A DNA stretch of 64,000 bases from the NCBI GenBank assembly GCA_937907705.1, contig CALCVP010000057.1, forward strand, positions 97,090-161,089, in the 5' to 3' direction. The stretch comes from an uncultured Prevotella sp. (GTDB lineage Bacteria > Bacteroidota > Bacteroidia > Bacteroidales > Bacteroidaceae). The notes under the pieces were generated by a model. The model worked only from the letters and a program-made list of their open reading frames with translations, did no database searches and was not told where the DNA came from. Below, one piece after another: positions 25,814 through 35,316 of this stretch. A program made the position numbers and the translations under genes. How positions within the stretch are numbered: position 1 is the stretch's first letter; the number at the start of each line of letters is the position of its first letter.

Positions 25814-28800
25814 ATGAAGAGATTATCACTCCTATTAGCTACTTCTCTTTTCGTATCACTATCTGCTGGAGCACAGACGGTTGTCAAGAGCCAACAGAAG
25901 GTAAAGGCGGAAGAACTGAAAGCTACACTCGACCCCAATGATGTGTCTTTTCTGGCAGTACCTGAAAAGGTAGACGGCATTGTTCCACAGGCTGGTACTG
26001 CGAAGTTGAAGAGCAACCCGTCAGTAAAAAGATTACCTCGCCGTGATGAAGCCGTAACAGACACGGTACAGTATTTTGCCATTGCACAGTCGTTTCACAA
26101 AGATTACACCTTTGTATATGATGGAGGCGACATCTACAGTTACAACGTAGGATTGGCACTGAATGGCACGAAAGCCACCTTTACCAATCTCTTTGACATG
26201 TATAACCAATCTGCCACAGCATGGGCACGCAGTTATGACTATCCTGTAGACGGTGTGTACGATGCCACAGCCAAGACCATTACTGTGCCCACAACCACCA
26301 ACGGCATTGTTTGCGGAAACTATGGAGGTTCATACGATGCCATACTTCAAGCTGGAACAGTCAGCGAAGGCGGTCAACTAACCCCCGACGACAATCTTAT
26401 TTTTGATGTTACCACAAACGAAGACGGTAGCATAGCTACTATAACCGCCCGCAACAATATGGTGGCCAAGTACACTTATGGCACCATCCGCGTGTACAAA
26501 TCGTTCACAGCCAATCTGCCAAAAGCAGGAGAGGCTACGCTCAAAACATTTACTGAAACTGAAGATTTCGGCGAAACCTTTGTAGACACCGAGACAACAA
26601 AAAACATCACTATATACAACACTGGAGGTGCAGACGCTGAATTTGCCATGGAATTGGAATCTGATGACGATGCTTTTTCTGCCAAGGACATGACAGGTAC
26701 CGTTCCTGCCCACAGCGCATTTGAATTGCCCTTCACCTTCAAAGCTTCCAAAGCCGGCGATTATGAAGGCATTGCTACCTTGACTTACGAATCTGGTAGC
26801 GAAGAGAAGACAATGGTCATTGACATGAGTGCCAAGGCCAAGGCCTATCCTGACTATTCTGCAGCTATCAAAAGCGGCAATTTCAAGGCAACCACGGGTA
26901 TTGACTACCCATTTGAAATGACCACTCTTGCCGATGGTACACAGGTAGCTCAATCAGGCACACACGGTAAATACGGCAGCTCTTGGCTACGACTCGATTT
27001 TACTGTACCTGAAGGAAAACTTGCCAAAGTAAGCTGGAAAGGCGTAAGCAACAACAGCAGCAACTATTATCAGAATGCCGGCGGATACTTTGTCGACACC
27101 CTTGACGGTGCCAAGAAGTCATGGAACGGCAAAAACGAGGATATGTCTGACTCGTGGGAGTTTGCGCCAGGCAAGCACTTTATCCGCTATCAATATGATG
27201 GCTTGGCTTATACCGGATTGGACGAAAACAACCTTTATGTATATGATATTGCCTACGAAGAAACTGTACTCCATGCAGACTCTGCCGTAGTGCTTACACC
27301 TGAGGTATCACTTGGCAACGATGTGATTACCGCTGGCGGATCAAGCACCAAGTCTGGCGTCATTACGCTGAAAAACACAGGTTCCAACAACCTTGTAGTA
27401 AAGAGCGTAAAGAGTTCCAACAAAGAGTTTACTGCAGACATCAGTGGTCTTGCTCCTGCTGCTACTATGTCAGAAGTGAGCATTCCTGTAACGATGGAAA
27501 CCAAGACCTCTGGCGACAAAGAGGCAACCTATACCATTGAAACCTCTGCCGGCACATTTACAGCCGTAGCAAAGGCTGCTGTCATGGACATGCCTGATTT
27601 CAACAGTCTTGTAACTGAAGGCGCTGAATACATCACCAGCTGGGAGGTCAATCCTGATGCACCATTTATCATCAAAGACGGCAAGGCTGTCAATAAAAAC
27701 GCCGGCGACAACTCCAACAACTTGGAGGCTTCATTCAAAATGAACCTCAATATACCTGAAGGCAAACTGGCTTACGTATCCTGGGAGGGCAGAAGCTATG
27801 GCCGCCCAATAGACAATGTAAACTATTCTCACTTCTACAGCAGCTATGGCGCCATGGATATACAACACCCAAAAAATTCCGGTATGCCTACTTTCTATGG
27901 CAATGACGTAGATGCCGGTTCGTCTGCACTTGAAAAAGATGAAACATGGAGCGACTTCTTGGCTTGTGTGCCTGGCATCCACTACTACCAGTGGCGATGG
28001 ATTCACAATGGCGACGGTACGGTACCGGAGGGCGACTGTATGGAAATCTCGAACATCAAGATTCATGTAATCGACTTTGAAGAAAAAAATGTTGAGTTGG
28101 TAACTCCTGAAGTAACCTTCGACTCTACATATGTAGGCTACAACCGCTACACTACGGCCAAAGTAACCCTTCGCAACACGGGTTCCAAAGACCTTACCAT
28201 TGGTTCAATCAGTGGTGACAAGCCTTTCTACGGCATCGAGACTACTGATGTTACAGGATTCAACAAGACTGTAGATGTAACGCTTTGGTTCTTCCCTTCA
28301 GAAGCTGGAGTATTTGACGGCACGGTAACTATACAGACCAGTGCCGGCGACGTAAAGGTGAAATGCCATGGCGTGGCAGAGAATGCTGCCGACAAGGGCT
28401 ATATCTACCTTGGCGATTTTGAGGACAATGCTTATGGATGGACTACTGAAGATGCTGACGGTGATGGCGAAACTTGGGACCTCGGCTCTAACCTCTGGGG
28501 CGAATATGCCGACTATTGCCACAGTGGCACACAATGTCTGGCTTCTGTATCTTACAGCAACTACTTAGGCGCCATCACACCAGACAACTGGGCTATATCT
28601 CCTATTATCACCATTCCTGCTGACGGAGCCAAGCTCTCTTACTATGTAGCAGCTTTCAGTCCGAAACGCTTTGAGGAACATTACAGCATGTATGTAACAC
28701 CTTATGATGAAAAGACCTTCTCTGTAAAACAAGTGGCTCAGACCACTCCTCTTATCTCTGAAACACTGAAAGAAGAGAATGGAGCTATGGACGGATGGAG

Positions 28801-29083
28801 CAACCGCCAGTTTGACCTAAAAGACTATGCAGGCAAACAGGTTGTAATCTGCTTCCGCCACCACGACTGCAACGGTCAATACATTCTGCGTCTTGACGAT
28901 GTAAACGTGATGAAAAACAAGGGTGCTACCGGCATTCAGTCGATAACAAAAAATGTACCCGGCAATGCAGTAGAGTACTTCACCGTAGACGGTCGCAAGA
29001 CCAATACACTATCACACGGCCTCAACATTATCCGTACACAGAAAGAAGACGGAACGGTAGTGGTGCGCAAGGTAGTCAGATAA
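25814..29083 (+). CDS. Large secreted repeat protein with T9SS-type C-terminus
   Basis: A 1089-residue exported protein without a recognised catalytic domain. After a signal peptide (SLSAGAQ) it contains at least three immunoglobulin-like segments typical of choice-of-anchor/ASH domains, each with a TG(S)x(D/N)L-type turn (TLKNTGSNNLVVKSV, TLRNTGSKDLTIGSI). These are interspersed with beta-sandwich segments of about 150 residues, then a cleaved-adhesin/choice-of-anchor-J-like domain near 865-1030 (DNAYGWTTEDADGDGETWDL). The C-terminus (EYFTVDGRKT...GLNIIRT...VRKVVR) resembles T9SS sorting tails, so it is probably exported through the type IX system. It precedes the Omp28-like gene by 35 bp in the same operon. 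An adhesin or surface-binding role is inference. Confidence 0.72.
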   Translation: MKRLSLLLATSLFVSLSAGAQTVVKSQQKVKAEELKATLDPNDVSFLAVPEKVDGIVPQAGTAKLKSNPSVKRLPRRDEAVTDTVQYFAIAQSFHKDYTFVYDGGDIYSYNVGLALNGTKATFTNLFDMYNQSATAWARSYDYPVDGVYDATAKTITVPTTTNGIVCGNYGGSYDAILQAGTVSEGGQLTPDDNLIFDVTTNEDGSIATITARNNMVAKYTYGTIRVYKSFTANLPKAGEATLKTFTETEDFGETFVDTETTKNITIYNTGGADAEFAMELESDDDAFSAKDMTGTVPAHSAFELPFTFKASKAGDYEGIATLTYESGSEEKTMVIDMSAKAKAYPDYSAAIKSGNFKATTGIDYPFEMTTLADGTQVAQSGTHGKYGSSWLRLDFTVPEGKLAKVSWKGVSNNSSNYYQNAGGYFVDTLDGAKKSWNGKNEDMSDSWEFAPGKHFIRYQYDGLAYTGLDENNLYVYDIAYEETVLHADSAVVLTPEVSLGNDVITAGGSSTKSGVITLKNTGSNNLVVKSVKSSNKEFTADISGLAPAATMSEVSIPVTMETKTSGDKEATYTIETSAGTFTAVAKAAVMDMPDFNSLVTEGAEYITSWEVNPDAPFIIKDGKAVNKNAGDNSNNLEASFKMNLNIPEGKLAYVSWEGRSYGRPIDNVNYSHFYSSYGAMDIQHPKNSGMPTFYGNDVDAGSSALEKDETWSDFLACVPGIHYYQWRWIHNGDGTVPEGDCMEISNIKIHVIDFEEKNVELVTPEVTFDSTYVGYNRYTTAKVTLRNTGSKDLTIGSISGDKPFYGIETTDVTGFNKTVDVTLWFFPSEAGVFDGTVTIQTSAGDVKVKCHGVAENAADKGYIYLGDFEDNAYGWTTEDADGDGETWDLGSNLWGEYADYCHSGTQCLASVSYSNYLGAITPDNWAISPIITIPADGAKLSYYVAAFSPKRFEEHYSMYVTPYDEKTFSVKQVAQTTPLISETLKEENGAMDGWSNRQFDLKDYAGKQVVICFRHHDCNGQYILRLDDVNVMKNKGATGIQSITKNVPGNAVEYFTVDGRKTNTLSHGLNIIRTQKEDGTVVVRKVVR

Positions 29084-29118
29084 ACTCATAATGTAATCAT
29101 CTGATATTTGATACTATC

Positions 29119-30906
29119 ATGATAAAGAAAACCATTTTATCACTTTTCGCATTGCTCGCCTTCTCTGGGGCGGGCAATGCACAGGTTTCAGGCATGAACA
29201 TTGGCTATTGCCAAGGCAACAAAGGCGTATTTCCTTCTACGTCTGATACCTACTTCTCTGAAATTTCCACTCAGAAGAAAACATGGACCAGCGGAGCTAT
29301 CTTGCTGAAAGAAGACCGCATACAGAGCCTTGCCGACAATCAGTTGCGAGATATTCATGCGGCTTTGGCCTCTAAGCTCAATGTAGACTCATTGGCTGTA
29401 TGGGTAAGCGAAGGATTAGACGGTCCTGTGCTGTCTTCAGACACCATTACAACCATGGTGAAAGGTTGGAACACAGTTACATTGACCAAGCCTGTAAACA
29501 TAACGAAGGACATGAAGCAGCTCTATGTGGGCTACTCTTATCATCAAAAGAGCACCTCCAAGGCTCTCAGTTGCTTGGCTACGCCTACTCCCGGCTACTC
29601 CTGCTTTGTACGTTCGGGCAATGGTGAGTGGAAAGATTACAGCAATCAATATGCCGTTTGTATAGAAGCGCTTGTATATGGCGACAACTTGCCCAAGTAT
29701 GACCTTGCGCTTGAGCAGCTCAGCGTGCAACCTCACTATGTAGTGGACAACGGCAAGCTGCAATTGGCCATGACAGTATGCAACAATGCCACTGTAACCA
29801 TTACGGGCTTTGATGCAGTATGTGCCATTGATGGCATTGATGAGCAATACACTGCTCACTGTGATACCGCCATTGCCTATAACGAGACAAAAAATGTTAC
29901 ACTGACCATCAAGCCCAAGGCCATTCAGACCATGGACCCTGAAACACGCACTGTAACCGTAACCTTGACCAACCTGAAAGAAGGTGAAGACGAAATGCCA
30001 AGTGACAATACCCTGTCGGGCACATTCGGTGTAACCCTGCACAGCTTTGTACGCAACGTGCTGTTGGAAGAGTTTACCACAGAGAAGTGTACCAACTGTC
30101 CACGTGTGGCAAAATATGTACACGATGCAATGAGCGAACCTGAGTTCCAAGGTAGGTTGAACACCATGGAAAACCATGCCGGCTACTATACGGATTCGTT
30201 TACAACTACCTTCCATAACGATTGGCTTTGGTTCTACGACAATCAATATGCGCCTGCTGTCATGTATGACCGTGCAGTCAATGAGGAGAATGCGATAACT
30301 GCTGTAAGCAACCCCGGCAGTGAGCAAGAGCTATTTGAAAACATTCGCTATCGTCTGCGCCAGCCTGCTTTCGTCAGCATGAAAGTAACTGCCGATGTAG
30401 ACAAAGACAATCAAGTAATCAACGTAAAGGTAACGGGCACACGTGCCAAGAAAGACTTTACTGTCAATCCTGCCCGCATCACAGTAGTGCTTACCGAGAC
30501 CAACCTTGCCGCTGTAAGCCAAGCAGGCGCCGGCAGCGACTACACTCACTATAATGTAGGTCGACGCGTGAACAGCACTTGGGGCGATGTAATCGAGTGG
30601 AACGGTGATGACTATACCTACACCTGTACCATTCCTTACACCCAAAACTATGTGATGGACAATCTCGGCATACTTGCTTTTATACATGACTATGACGCAA
30701 CAGACAAGACGAAGTGTGAAGTGGCTAACTCTGCCGCCATCACCGGCAAAGACTTTACCGGCATCGCAACAGGCATTACCACTGCTAAAGCTGACGACCA
30801 AGGAAAAACACAAATATACGACCTGTCCGGTCGCAAGCTTTCACAAGTAAAGAAAGGTGTCAACATCATTGTTCGCAATAGGCAAAGTTACAAAATTGTA
30901 AAGTAG
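29119..30906 (+). CDS. Omp28-like secreted protein with T9SS-type C-terminus
   Basis: A 595-residue exported protein. The N-terminal half is beta-rich; the segment from about 311 (VRNVLLEEFTTEKCTNCPRV) matches the Omp28-related thioredoxin-like family and retains a Cys324-x-x-Cys327 pair. The C-terminus (TQIYDLSGRKLSQVKKGVNIIV) is a T9SS sorting-like tail. It follows the larger cargo gene closely and shares its architecture of secreted domains plus tail, so both probably reach the surface together. Omp28 of Porphyromonas gingivalis has been described as a surface protein; whether the CxxC here is redox-active is unknown. A strong terminator follows. Confidence 0.75.
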   Translation: MIKKTILSLFALLAFSGAGNAQVSGMNIGYCQGNKGVFPSTSDTYFSEISTQKKTWTSGAILLKEDRIQSLADNQLRDIHAALASKLNVDSLAVWVSEGLDGPVLSSDTITTMVKGWNTVTLTKPVNITKDMKQLYVGYSYHQKSTSKALSCLATPTPGYSCFVRSGNGEWKDYSNQYAVCIEALVYGDNLPKYDLALEQLSVQPHYVVDNGKLQLAMTVCNNATVTITGFDAVCAIDGIDEQYTAHCDTAIAYNETKNVTLTIKPKAIQTMDPETRTVTVTLTNLKEGEDEMPSDNTLSGTFGVTLHSFVRNVLLEEFTTEKCTNCPRVAKYVHDAMSEPEFQGRLNTMENHAGYYTDSFTTTFHNDWLWFYDNQYAPAVMYDRAVNEENAITAVSNPGSEQELFENIRYRLRQPAFVSMKVTADVDKDNQVINVKVTGTRAKKDFTVNPARITVVLTETNLAAVSQAGAGSDYTHYNVGRRVNSTWGDVIEWNGDDYTYTCTIPYTQNYVMDNLGILAFIHDYDATDKTKCEVANSAAITGKDFTGIATGITTAKADDQGKTQIYDLSGRKLSQVKKGVNIIVRNRQSYKIVK

Positions 30907-30952
30907 AAATGTAAGCAACCAACCAATCGTACGGTAAACGCAGAATACAAAG

Positions 30953-30999
30953 AAGACCCGGTTAAAGTTATCAACGATGGCTTTAACCGGGTCTTTCTT
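30953..30999 (+). terminator. Intrinsic terminator of the T9SS cargo operon
   Basis: Perfect 15-bp arms AAGACCCGGTTAAAG (30953-30967) and CTTTAACCGGGTCTT (30981-30995), followed by TCTTA. Confidence 0.82.
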
Positions 31000-31125
31000 A
31001 TGCAAATATACTTGTGCCGCAATCCTTTTAAGCAGGTGCTTACAAGTATTCAACAAGTAACGTTGATTTATACGATTAAGTTTTGAACACCTACCAAAAT
31101 ACCATACCATTTTCTTCGCTTTCCC

Positions 31126-31226
31126 ATAGCTATGCTTTCAGCTTCCGATAGCTATGCTATCAGCTGCTCATTGCAGTGCTTTCGGAGTCCTATAACAGTG
31201 CTTTTGCAAGTCAATAGCAATGCTAT
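31126..31226. repeat. 22-bp-period palindrome array, locus B
   Basis: Five 13-bp imperfect palindromes are centred at 31132, 31154, 31176, 31198 and 31220, spaced exactly 22 bp: ATAGCTATGCTTT, ATAGCTATGCTAT, ATTGCAGTGCTTT, ATAACAGTGCTTT, ATAGCAATGCTAT. The array lies between two opposing terminators, so it should be little transcribed. Confidence 0.85.
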
Positions 31227-31309
31227 TGGAAAGCATCTTTAATTCAAGCACGCTATTGTCCTACAATACATGTTGTGTGAATCGGCATTCAAATGCTACT
31301 TATGAAAAC

Positions 31310-31370
31310 AAAAAATGCTCAAACAAGAAGCTGCTAATCAGAAAAGAAAGCTACGCTTCTTGTTTGAGCA
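31310..31370 (-). terminator. Strong terminator of the mannan operon
   Basis: Perfect 16-bp arms TGCTCAAACAAGAAGC (31316-31331) and GCTTCTTGTTTGAGCA (31355-31370), followed on the minus strand by a run of six T and further T-rich sequence. It closes the mannan PUL downstream of the epimerase. Confidence 0.88.
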
Positions 31371-31417
31371 AAATAGGCTGTTATATCTGTGAAAGACAGA
31401 GATGTAGAGAGCAAAAA

Positions 31418-32611
31418 TCAAAAATCGCGCTCTATTATCTCCAGACACATACGACTGTTGTGATAAGGGCACTTCCAAAAACCTGCCTTATCATCGTTGC
31501 GGTTAGGTGTGCCGTCTTCATTGATACTCCACAGCCACTCACCATTCTCTTGGTCTATCAGTTGGTCTTTGATATAGTTCCAGCATCGCACTGCCACATC
31601 CAAGGCCTCTTTATCATTGAAATACTGATACAAATTGACATGACCTATCACATTTTCGCACTGCACCCACCACTGCAAAGAGCGGTCGGTATGCCCGGTG
31701 TCCAGCCATCGCTCGTAAATCATAGAGCCATCCGGATTCAGACCTTCATCGGCAGCACGCGCTATGTCCACAACTACCGGTTCCATACGCTGCAATATCT
31801 CAGCATCGTTGAGCACCAACACCGTTTCATACAGCAGCCAAGAGGCCTCTATGTCATGACCAAAGCTCTGTATGTTGCGCTTGCCCTGCCATGCGTCATC
31901 AAAGAACAAGTCAAGATGGCGGGTGGCTTTGTTGAGCAGCAAGTCGGTAAATACATGCAACAGATTGACCAACCTGCTACGCAAACGGCTATCAGGCCAT
32001 ACCCTATAAAGATTGGTATAAGGCTCTATAACATGCAGATGGGTATTCATGGTCTTTGACATATTCTCGTCTTTGTCAGACAAACGCATGTCGGCTATCG
32101 GCTGCCAACTTCTTGACAGTGCCTCTGTATAACCATTGTTTACCGCATCAAAGGCGTGTGCCTCTATATCGTTAAACAGCTGGATGGCTGCATCCAAAGC
32201 CTCCTTGTCGCCTGTGGCACGTGCAAATTCAGACAAGCCATAGATGGCAAAGCCAATGGCATAGGTCTGTTTCTTGTCGTCTTTAGGCTTGCCTGTATAG
32301 TCAAGACTCCAATAAACACCGCCATACTCCTTGTCTACAAAGTGGTTGAGCAGATAATCCTTAGCCCTTTGGGCGGCCTTCAAATACTCAACATTCTTGG
32401 TTACACGGTAAGCTGCGGCAAAAGCCCACAGTATGCGGGCATTAAGAATAGCCCCTTTATCGGCTGTTGCGTCCACATGGTCGTGGCCATCTATACGTCC
32501 GTAGTAGCCACCCTGCTCGTGGTCGGTCATCTTGTCTATCCAAAAGCGCAAGATATTGTTGTCGAGCACCTGGCGCATCTCGCTCTTCAATGTAGCTGAT
32601 ATCTTATCCAT
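31418..32611 (-). CDS. Cellobiose/mannobiose 2-epimerase (AGE family)
   Basis: A 397-residue cytoplasmic enzyme of the N-acylglucosamine 2-epimerase fold that converts the reducing-end sugar of beta-1,4-mannobiose to glucose (or that of cellobiose to mannose). It has the (alpha/alpha)6-barrel segments GGYYGRIDG, GGVYWSLDYTG and MNTHLHVIEPYTNLYR with the conserved His, FGHDIEASWLLYE, and the C-terminal WKCPYHNSRMCLE with a catalytic-type His. No signal peptide. It follows the GPH symporter by 4 bp and the GH130 gene, the classic trio for mannobiose use, so the mannobiose reaction is the likely one here. Confidence 0.92.
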   Translation of the reverse strand: MDKISATLKSEMRQVLDNNILRFWIDKMTDHEQGGYYGRIDGHDHVDATADKGAILNARILWAFAAAYRVTKNVEYLKAAQRAKDYLLNHFVDKEYGGVYWSLDYTGKPKDDKKQTYAIGFAIYGLSEFARATGDKEALDAAIQLFNDIEAHAFDAVNNGYTEALSRSWQPIADMRLSDKDENMSKTMNTHLHVIEPYTNLYRVWPDSRLRSRLVNLLHVFTDLLLNKATRHLDLFFDDAWQGKRNIQSFGHDIEASWLLYETVLVLNDAEILQRMEPVVVDIARAADEGLNPDGSMIYERWLDTGHTDRSLQWWVQCENVIGHVNLYQYFNDKEALDVAVRCWNYIKDQLIDQENGEWLWSINEDGTPNRNDDKAGFWKCPYHNSRMCLEIIERDF

Positions 32612-32615
32612 TGTT

Positions 32616-34025
32616 TTATGCTTTTAATGTTTTTCTGCGTTTCTCCAGCTCTTCCGTAATGCCTTTCATCTTAGACTCTGAGAGTGGATAAAAAGCAATG
32701 AAGACAAAGCTTAACAGCGCACCTACGGCAGGCAGGATGCTCAAGAACATCTTGATACCATTGATTGTTTCAGGATTTTGCACACAATTGGCCCTGAAGC
32801 CAAAGACCTCCAACAGCACACCTGTAAGAGCAGTGCCTATAGCCCAGCCAAACTTTTGGCTCATTGACGAAGAACTGAATATCAAGCCCGTAGCTCGGTT
32901 GCCAGTCTTCAGCTCGCTATAATCGGCACAATCGGCATACATGCTCCACAACAAGGGGAATATGCTACCTGCACAGATACTGATAAACAACTGGAATACA
33001 AAGATAAGGGTAATCTGACTTTTGTCAAAGAAGTAAAATACCACACTCAGTACCGTAGCGATAATCATGGACCCCATAAAGGTCTTGCGCTTGCCTATGC
33101 GGTTGCTGACAGGTGCTGCCAACAGCACTCCTATGATATTGGCAGCTTGCCCTACTGCCAAATAAAGGCCACTGAGCACAAAGGGAATGCCCAAAAACTT
33201 AACATCGCCAAAAGCTGTCTCGTCTACATAGTACTTAAAGTAGTAGACCGTGGCACCGTCTCTAATGGAATTGAACACCAAAGAGGCTACACCCGCTCCT
33301 AAAAGTATCCACCATGGGTAGTTATGCAACAGGTCTTTGATGTCTGTCTTCAGCGGTGTCTTGGCTTCTTTCATAGGCTTGACACGCTCTTTTGTGAGCG
33401 AAAAGCATCCATAAAACAGCAGAGTACAGGTGGCAGCTATCACTACTATCGCCATTAACCAGCCTAATTGTGGAGCCGTCATCCAGCCTACCGTTACGTC
33501 AGCAGAGCGGTCGCCGCCAAAAGCCTTTACCAACGGCATGAACAGCAACAGGGCTATAAAGCTGCCGATATAGGCAAACATCATGCGGTAAGTAGACAAT
33601 ATGTTGCGGTCTGAGGGGTGAGGACTCATCACACCGAGCAGCGATGCGTAGGGCACATTGATGGCACTGTATACCATCATCATCAGTGTGTAGGTAATAT
33701 AGGCATAGACCAACCTGCCCGTATCACCAAACGGTGGTGTCAAGAAGGTCAATATGCCAATGATACCGAACGGCAACGCCAAATACAGCAAATAGGGACG
33801 AAACTTTCCCCAGCGTGTTTCCGTGCGGTCTGCCACTACTCCTACAACGGGGTCAAACAGCGAATCCCATATACGGGTAACGGCAAACATGGTGCCGACA
33901 AGAAGGGCTGAGAGGCCGAAAATGTCGGTATAGAAAATCATTAGGTAGGCACCGAATATCTTCCAAAACATCGATGACGACATGTCGCCAAAGCCATAAC
34001 CTATTTTTTCTGACAGTTTTACCAT
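32616..34025 (-). CDS. GPH-family sugar:cation symporter, probable mannobiose importer
   Basis: A 469-residue inner-membrane transporter of the glycoside-pentoside-hexuronide family within the major facilitator superfamily. About 12 hydrophobic helices are visible, with the family motif DSLFDPVVGVVADRT near the N-terminus, RPYLLYLALP, and SLLGVMSPHPSDRN in the next loop. It is encoded between the phosphorylase (15 bp) and the epimerase (4 bp), so it most likely carries beta-mannobiose or mannosyl-glucose from periplasm to cytoplasm. The coupling ion cannot be read from the sequence. Confidence 0.9.
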   Translation of the reverse strand: MVKLSEKIGYGFGDMSSSMFWKIFGAYLMIFYTDIFGLSALLVGTMFAVTRIWDSLFDPVVGVVADRTETRWGKFRPYLLYLALPFGIIGILTFLTPPFGDTGRLVYAYITYTLMMMVYSAINVPYASLLGVMSPHPSDRNILSTYRMMFAYIGSFIALLLFMPLVKAFGGDRSADVTVGWMTAPQLGWLMAIVVIAATCTLLFYGCFSLTKERVKPMKEAKTPLKTDIKDLLHNYPWWILLGAGVASLVFNSIRDGATVYYFKYYVDETAFGDVKFLGIPFVLSGLYLAVGQAANIIGVLLAAPVSNRIGKRKTFMGSMIIATVLSVVFYFFDKSQITLIFVFQLFISICAGSIFPLLWSMYADCADYSELKTGNRATGLIFSSSSMSQKFGWAIGTALTGVLLEVFGFRANCVQNPETINGIKMFLSILPAVGALLSFVFIAFYPLSESKMKGITEELEKRRKTLKA

Positions 34026-34040
34026 ATAATAACAGTGTAT

Positions 34041-35207
34041 TTACAGAATGCTTTTGTTCTTGTTGATAAGTTTCTTGATAGTCACCACACTGGCAGAAGT
34101 AGTAAAGCCATCTTCCGGAGTGTTCATGCAGTAATCTATCAGCTTATCTATTGTTGATGTGGCCACATGCATACGCGTGTCGCAACTTGCATAATAGATA
34201 TACACTTTGCCGTCTTCGTCAGCTATCCAGCCGTTTGCAAACACCACATTCATTACGTCGCCTACATACTCTTCACTCTCTGGCACCAGGAAATAGCCAC
34301 CAGGCTGGGCTATTACACGGGTAGGATCATCCAGTGCTGTCATATACATATAAAGCACATAACGCAGACCTGAGGCACAGCCTCTTACGCCATGAGCCAA
34401 ATGAAGCCATCCTTTAGGTGTCTTGATAGGGTGAGGCCCTTCGCCATTCTTAACCTCCATAATGGTGTGATAATGGCGCATATTGATGATTTTCTCTTCT
34501 TTTATCTCAGCATTTGTTATATCGTCTACCAAAGCCCAGCCGATACCGCCACCTGAACCGGCATCAATAAAGCCATCTTGCGGACGTGTGTAGAAAGCAT
34601 ATTTGCCATTCACAAACTCAGGATGCAGCACAACATTGCGCTGTTGGCTCTTTGACTTCAAGTCAGGCAGACGTTCCCAGTTTACAAGGTCTTTGGTACG
34701 GGCAATGCCTGCGGTAGCTGTGGCAGCTGAAAGGTCACCAGGACAAGTGTCATCGTGGCGCTCTGCACAGAAAATGCCATAAATCCAGCCATCCTCATGA
34801 GCCGTAAGGCGCATGTCATAAATGTTGGTTGCCGGTATCACATCATCGGGCATGGTAATAGGTTCTGGCCAAAAACGGAAATGATCAATACCGTTAGGGC
34901 TCTCTGCCACAGCAAAGAAGCTCTTGCGGTCGGCACCTTCTACACGCACGACAAGCAGGTATTTGCCTTTCCATTTGATGGCACCAGCATTCAATGTGGC
35001 ATTCATCATGATGCGTTGCATCAGGTATGGATTGTCCTTTTCATTGAAATCATAACGCCACTCCAATGGCGTATGCTCTGCGGTAAGCACTGGGTTTACA
35101 TACTTTTCATAGATTCCGTTGCTCCATTCTTTAGGAGTATTTACTTTATTTAAAAGCTCTTCGTGGTGATTGCGCAAAACTTCCACTCTCTCTGCAAAGT
35201 TTGTCAT
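34041..35207 (-). CDS. GH130 4-O-beta-D-mannosyl-D-glucose phosphorylase
   Basis: A cytoplasmic five-bladed-propeller phosphorylase of 388 residues. It uses phosphate to split beta-mannosyl-1,4-glucose into alpha-mannose-1-phosphate and glucose, saving ATP. The proton donor is Asp131 in NIYDMRLT, at the position described for the Bacteroides fragilis enzyme of this activity. Other GH130 segments are VVRVEGADRKSFFAVAES and the GPHPIKTPKGWLHLAHG phosphate-site loop. No signal peptide. Next to the epimerase and GPH genes it completes the mannobiose pathway. A mannobiose phosphorylase activity (GH130_2) is possible but less likely given the epimerase. Confidence 0.92.
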   Translation of the reverse strand: MTNFAERVEVLRNHHEELLNKVNTPKEWSNGIYEKYVNPVLTAEHTPLEWRYDFNEKDNPYLMQRIMMNATLNAGAIKWKGKYLLVVRVEGADRKSFFAVAESPNGIDHFRFWPEPITMPDDVIPATNIYDMRLTAHEDGWIYGIFCAERHDDTCPGDLSAATATAGIARTKDLVNWERLPDLKSKSQQRNVVLHPEFVNGKYAFYTRPQDGFIDAGSGGGIGWALVDDITNAEIKEEKIINMRHYHTIMEVKNGEGPHPIKTPKGWLHLAHGVRGCASGLRYVLYMYMTALDDPTRVIAQPGGYFLVPESEEYVGDVMNVVFANGWIADEDGKVYIYYASCDTRMHVATSTIDKLIDYCMNTPEDGFTTSASVVTIKKLINKNKSIL

Positions 35208-35262
35208 ACTTGATAATATTTTTAGTTATTGAAAATTCTGTTAATAATGTACTGTTGCATGC

Positions 35263-35311
35263 TTCCACTTACTTTCCATCAACGTATCTGTACATGATGC
35301 GGAAAGTGGAA
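35263..35311 (-). other. Intercistronic hairpin between GH26 and GH130
   Basis: TTCCACTT...CTTTCCATCA (35263-35281) pairs imperfectly with TGATGCGGAAAGTGGAA (35295-35311). It lies just downstream of the GH26 stop without a T-run and may stabilise or process the transcript. Confidence 0.45.
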
Positions 35312-35316
35312 AACGC

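Larger units (their letters stand above)
30907..31417. other. Convergent intergenic region, 511 bp
   Basis: Between the Omp28-like gene (plus) and the epimerase (minus). It contains a terminator for each flanking operon and, between them, palindrome array B. No gene was recognised. Confidence 0.7.

Noticed and set aside
31220..32059. Plus-strand open frame of 279 codons
   Set aside because: Its larger part is antisense to the epimerase gene and the rest crosses the terminator hairpin; no domain recognised.
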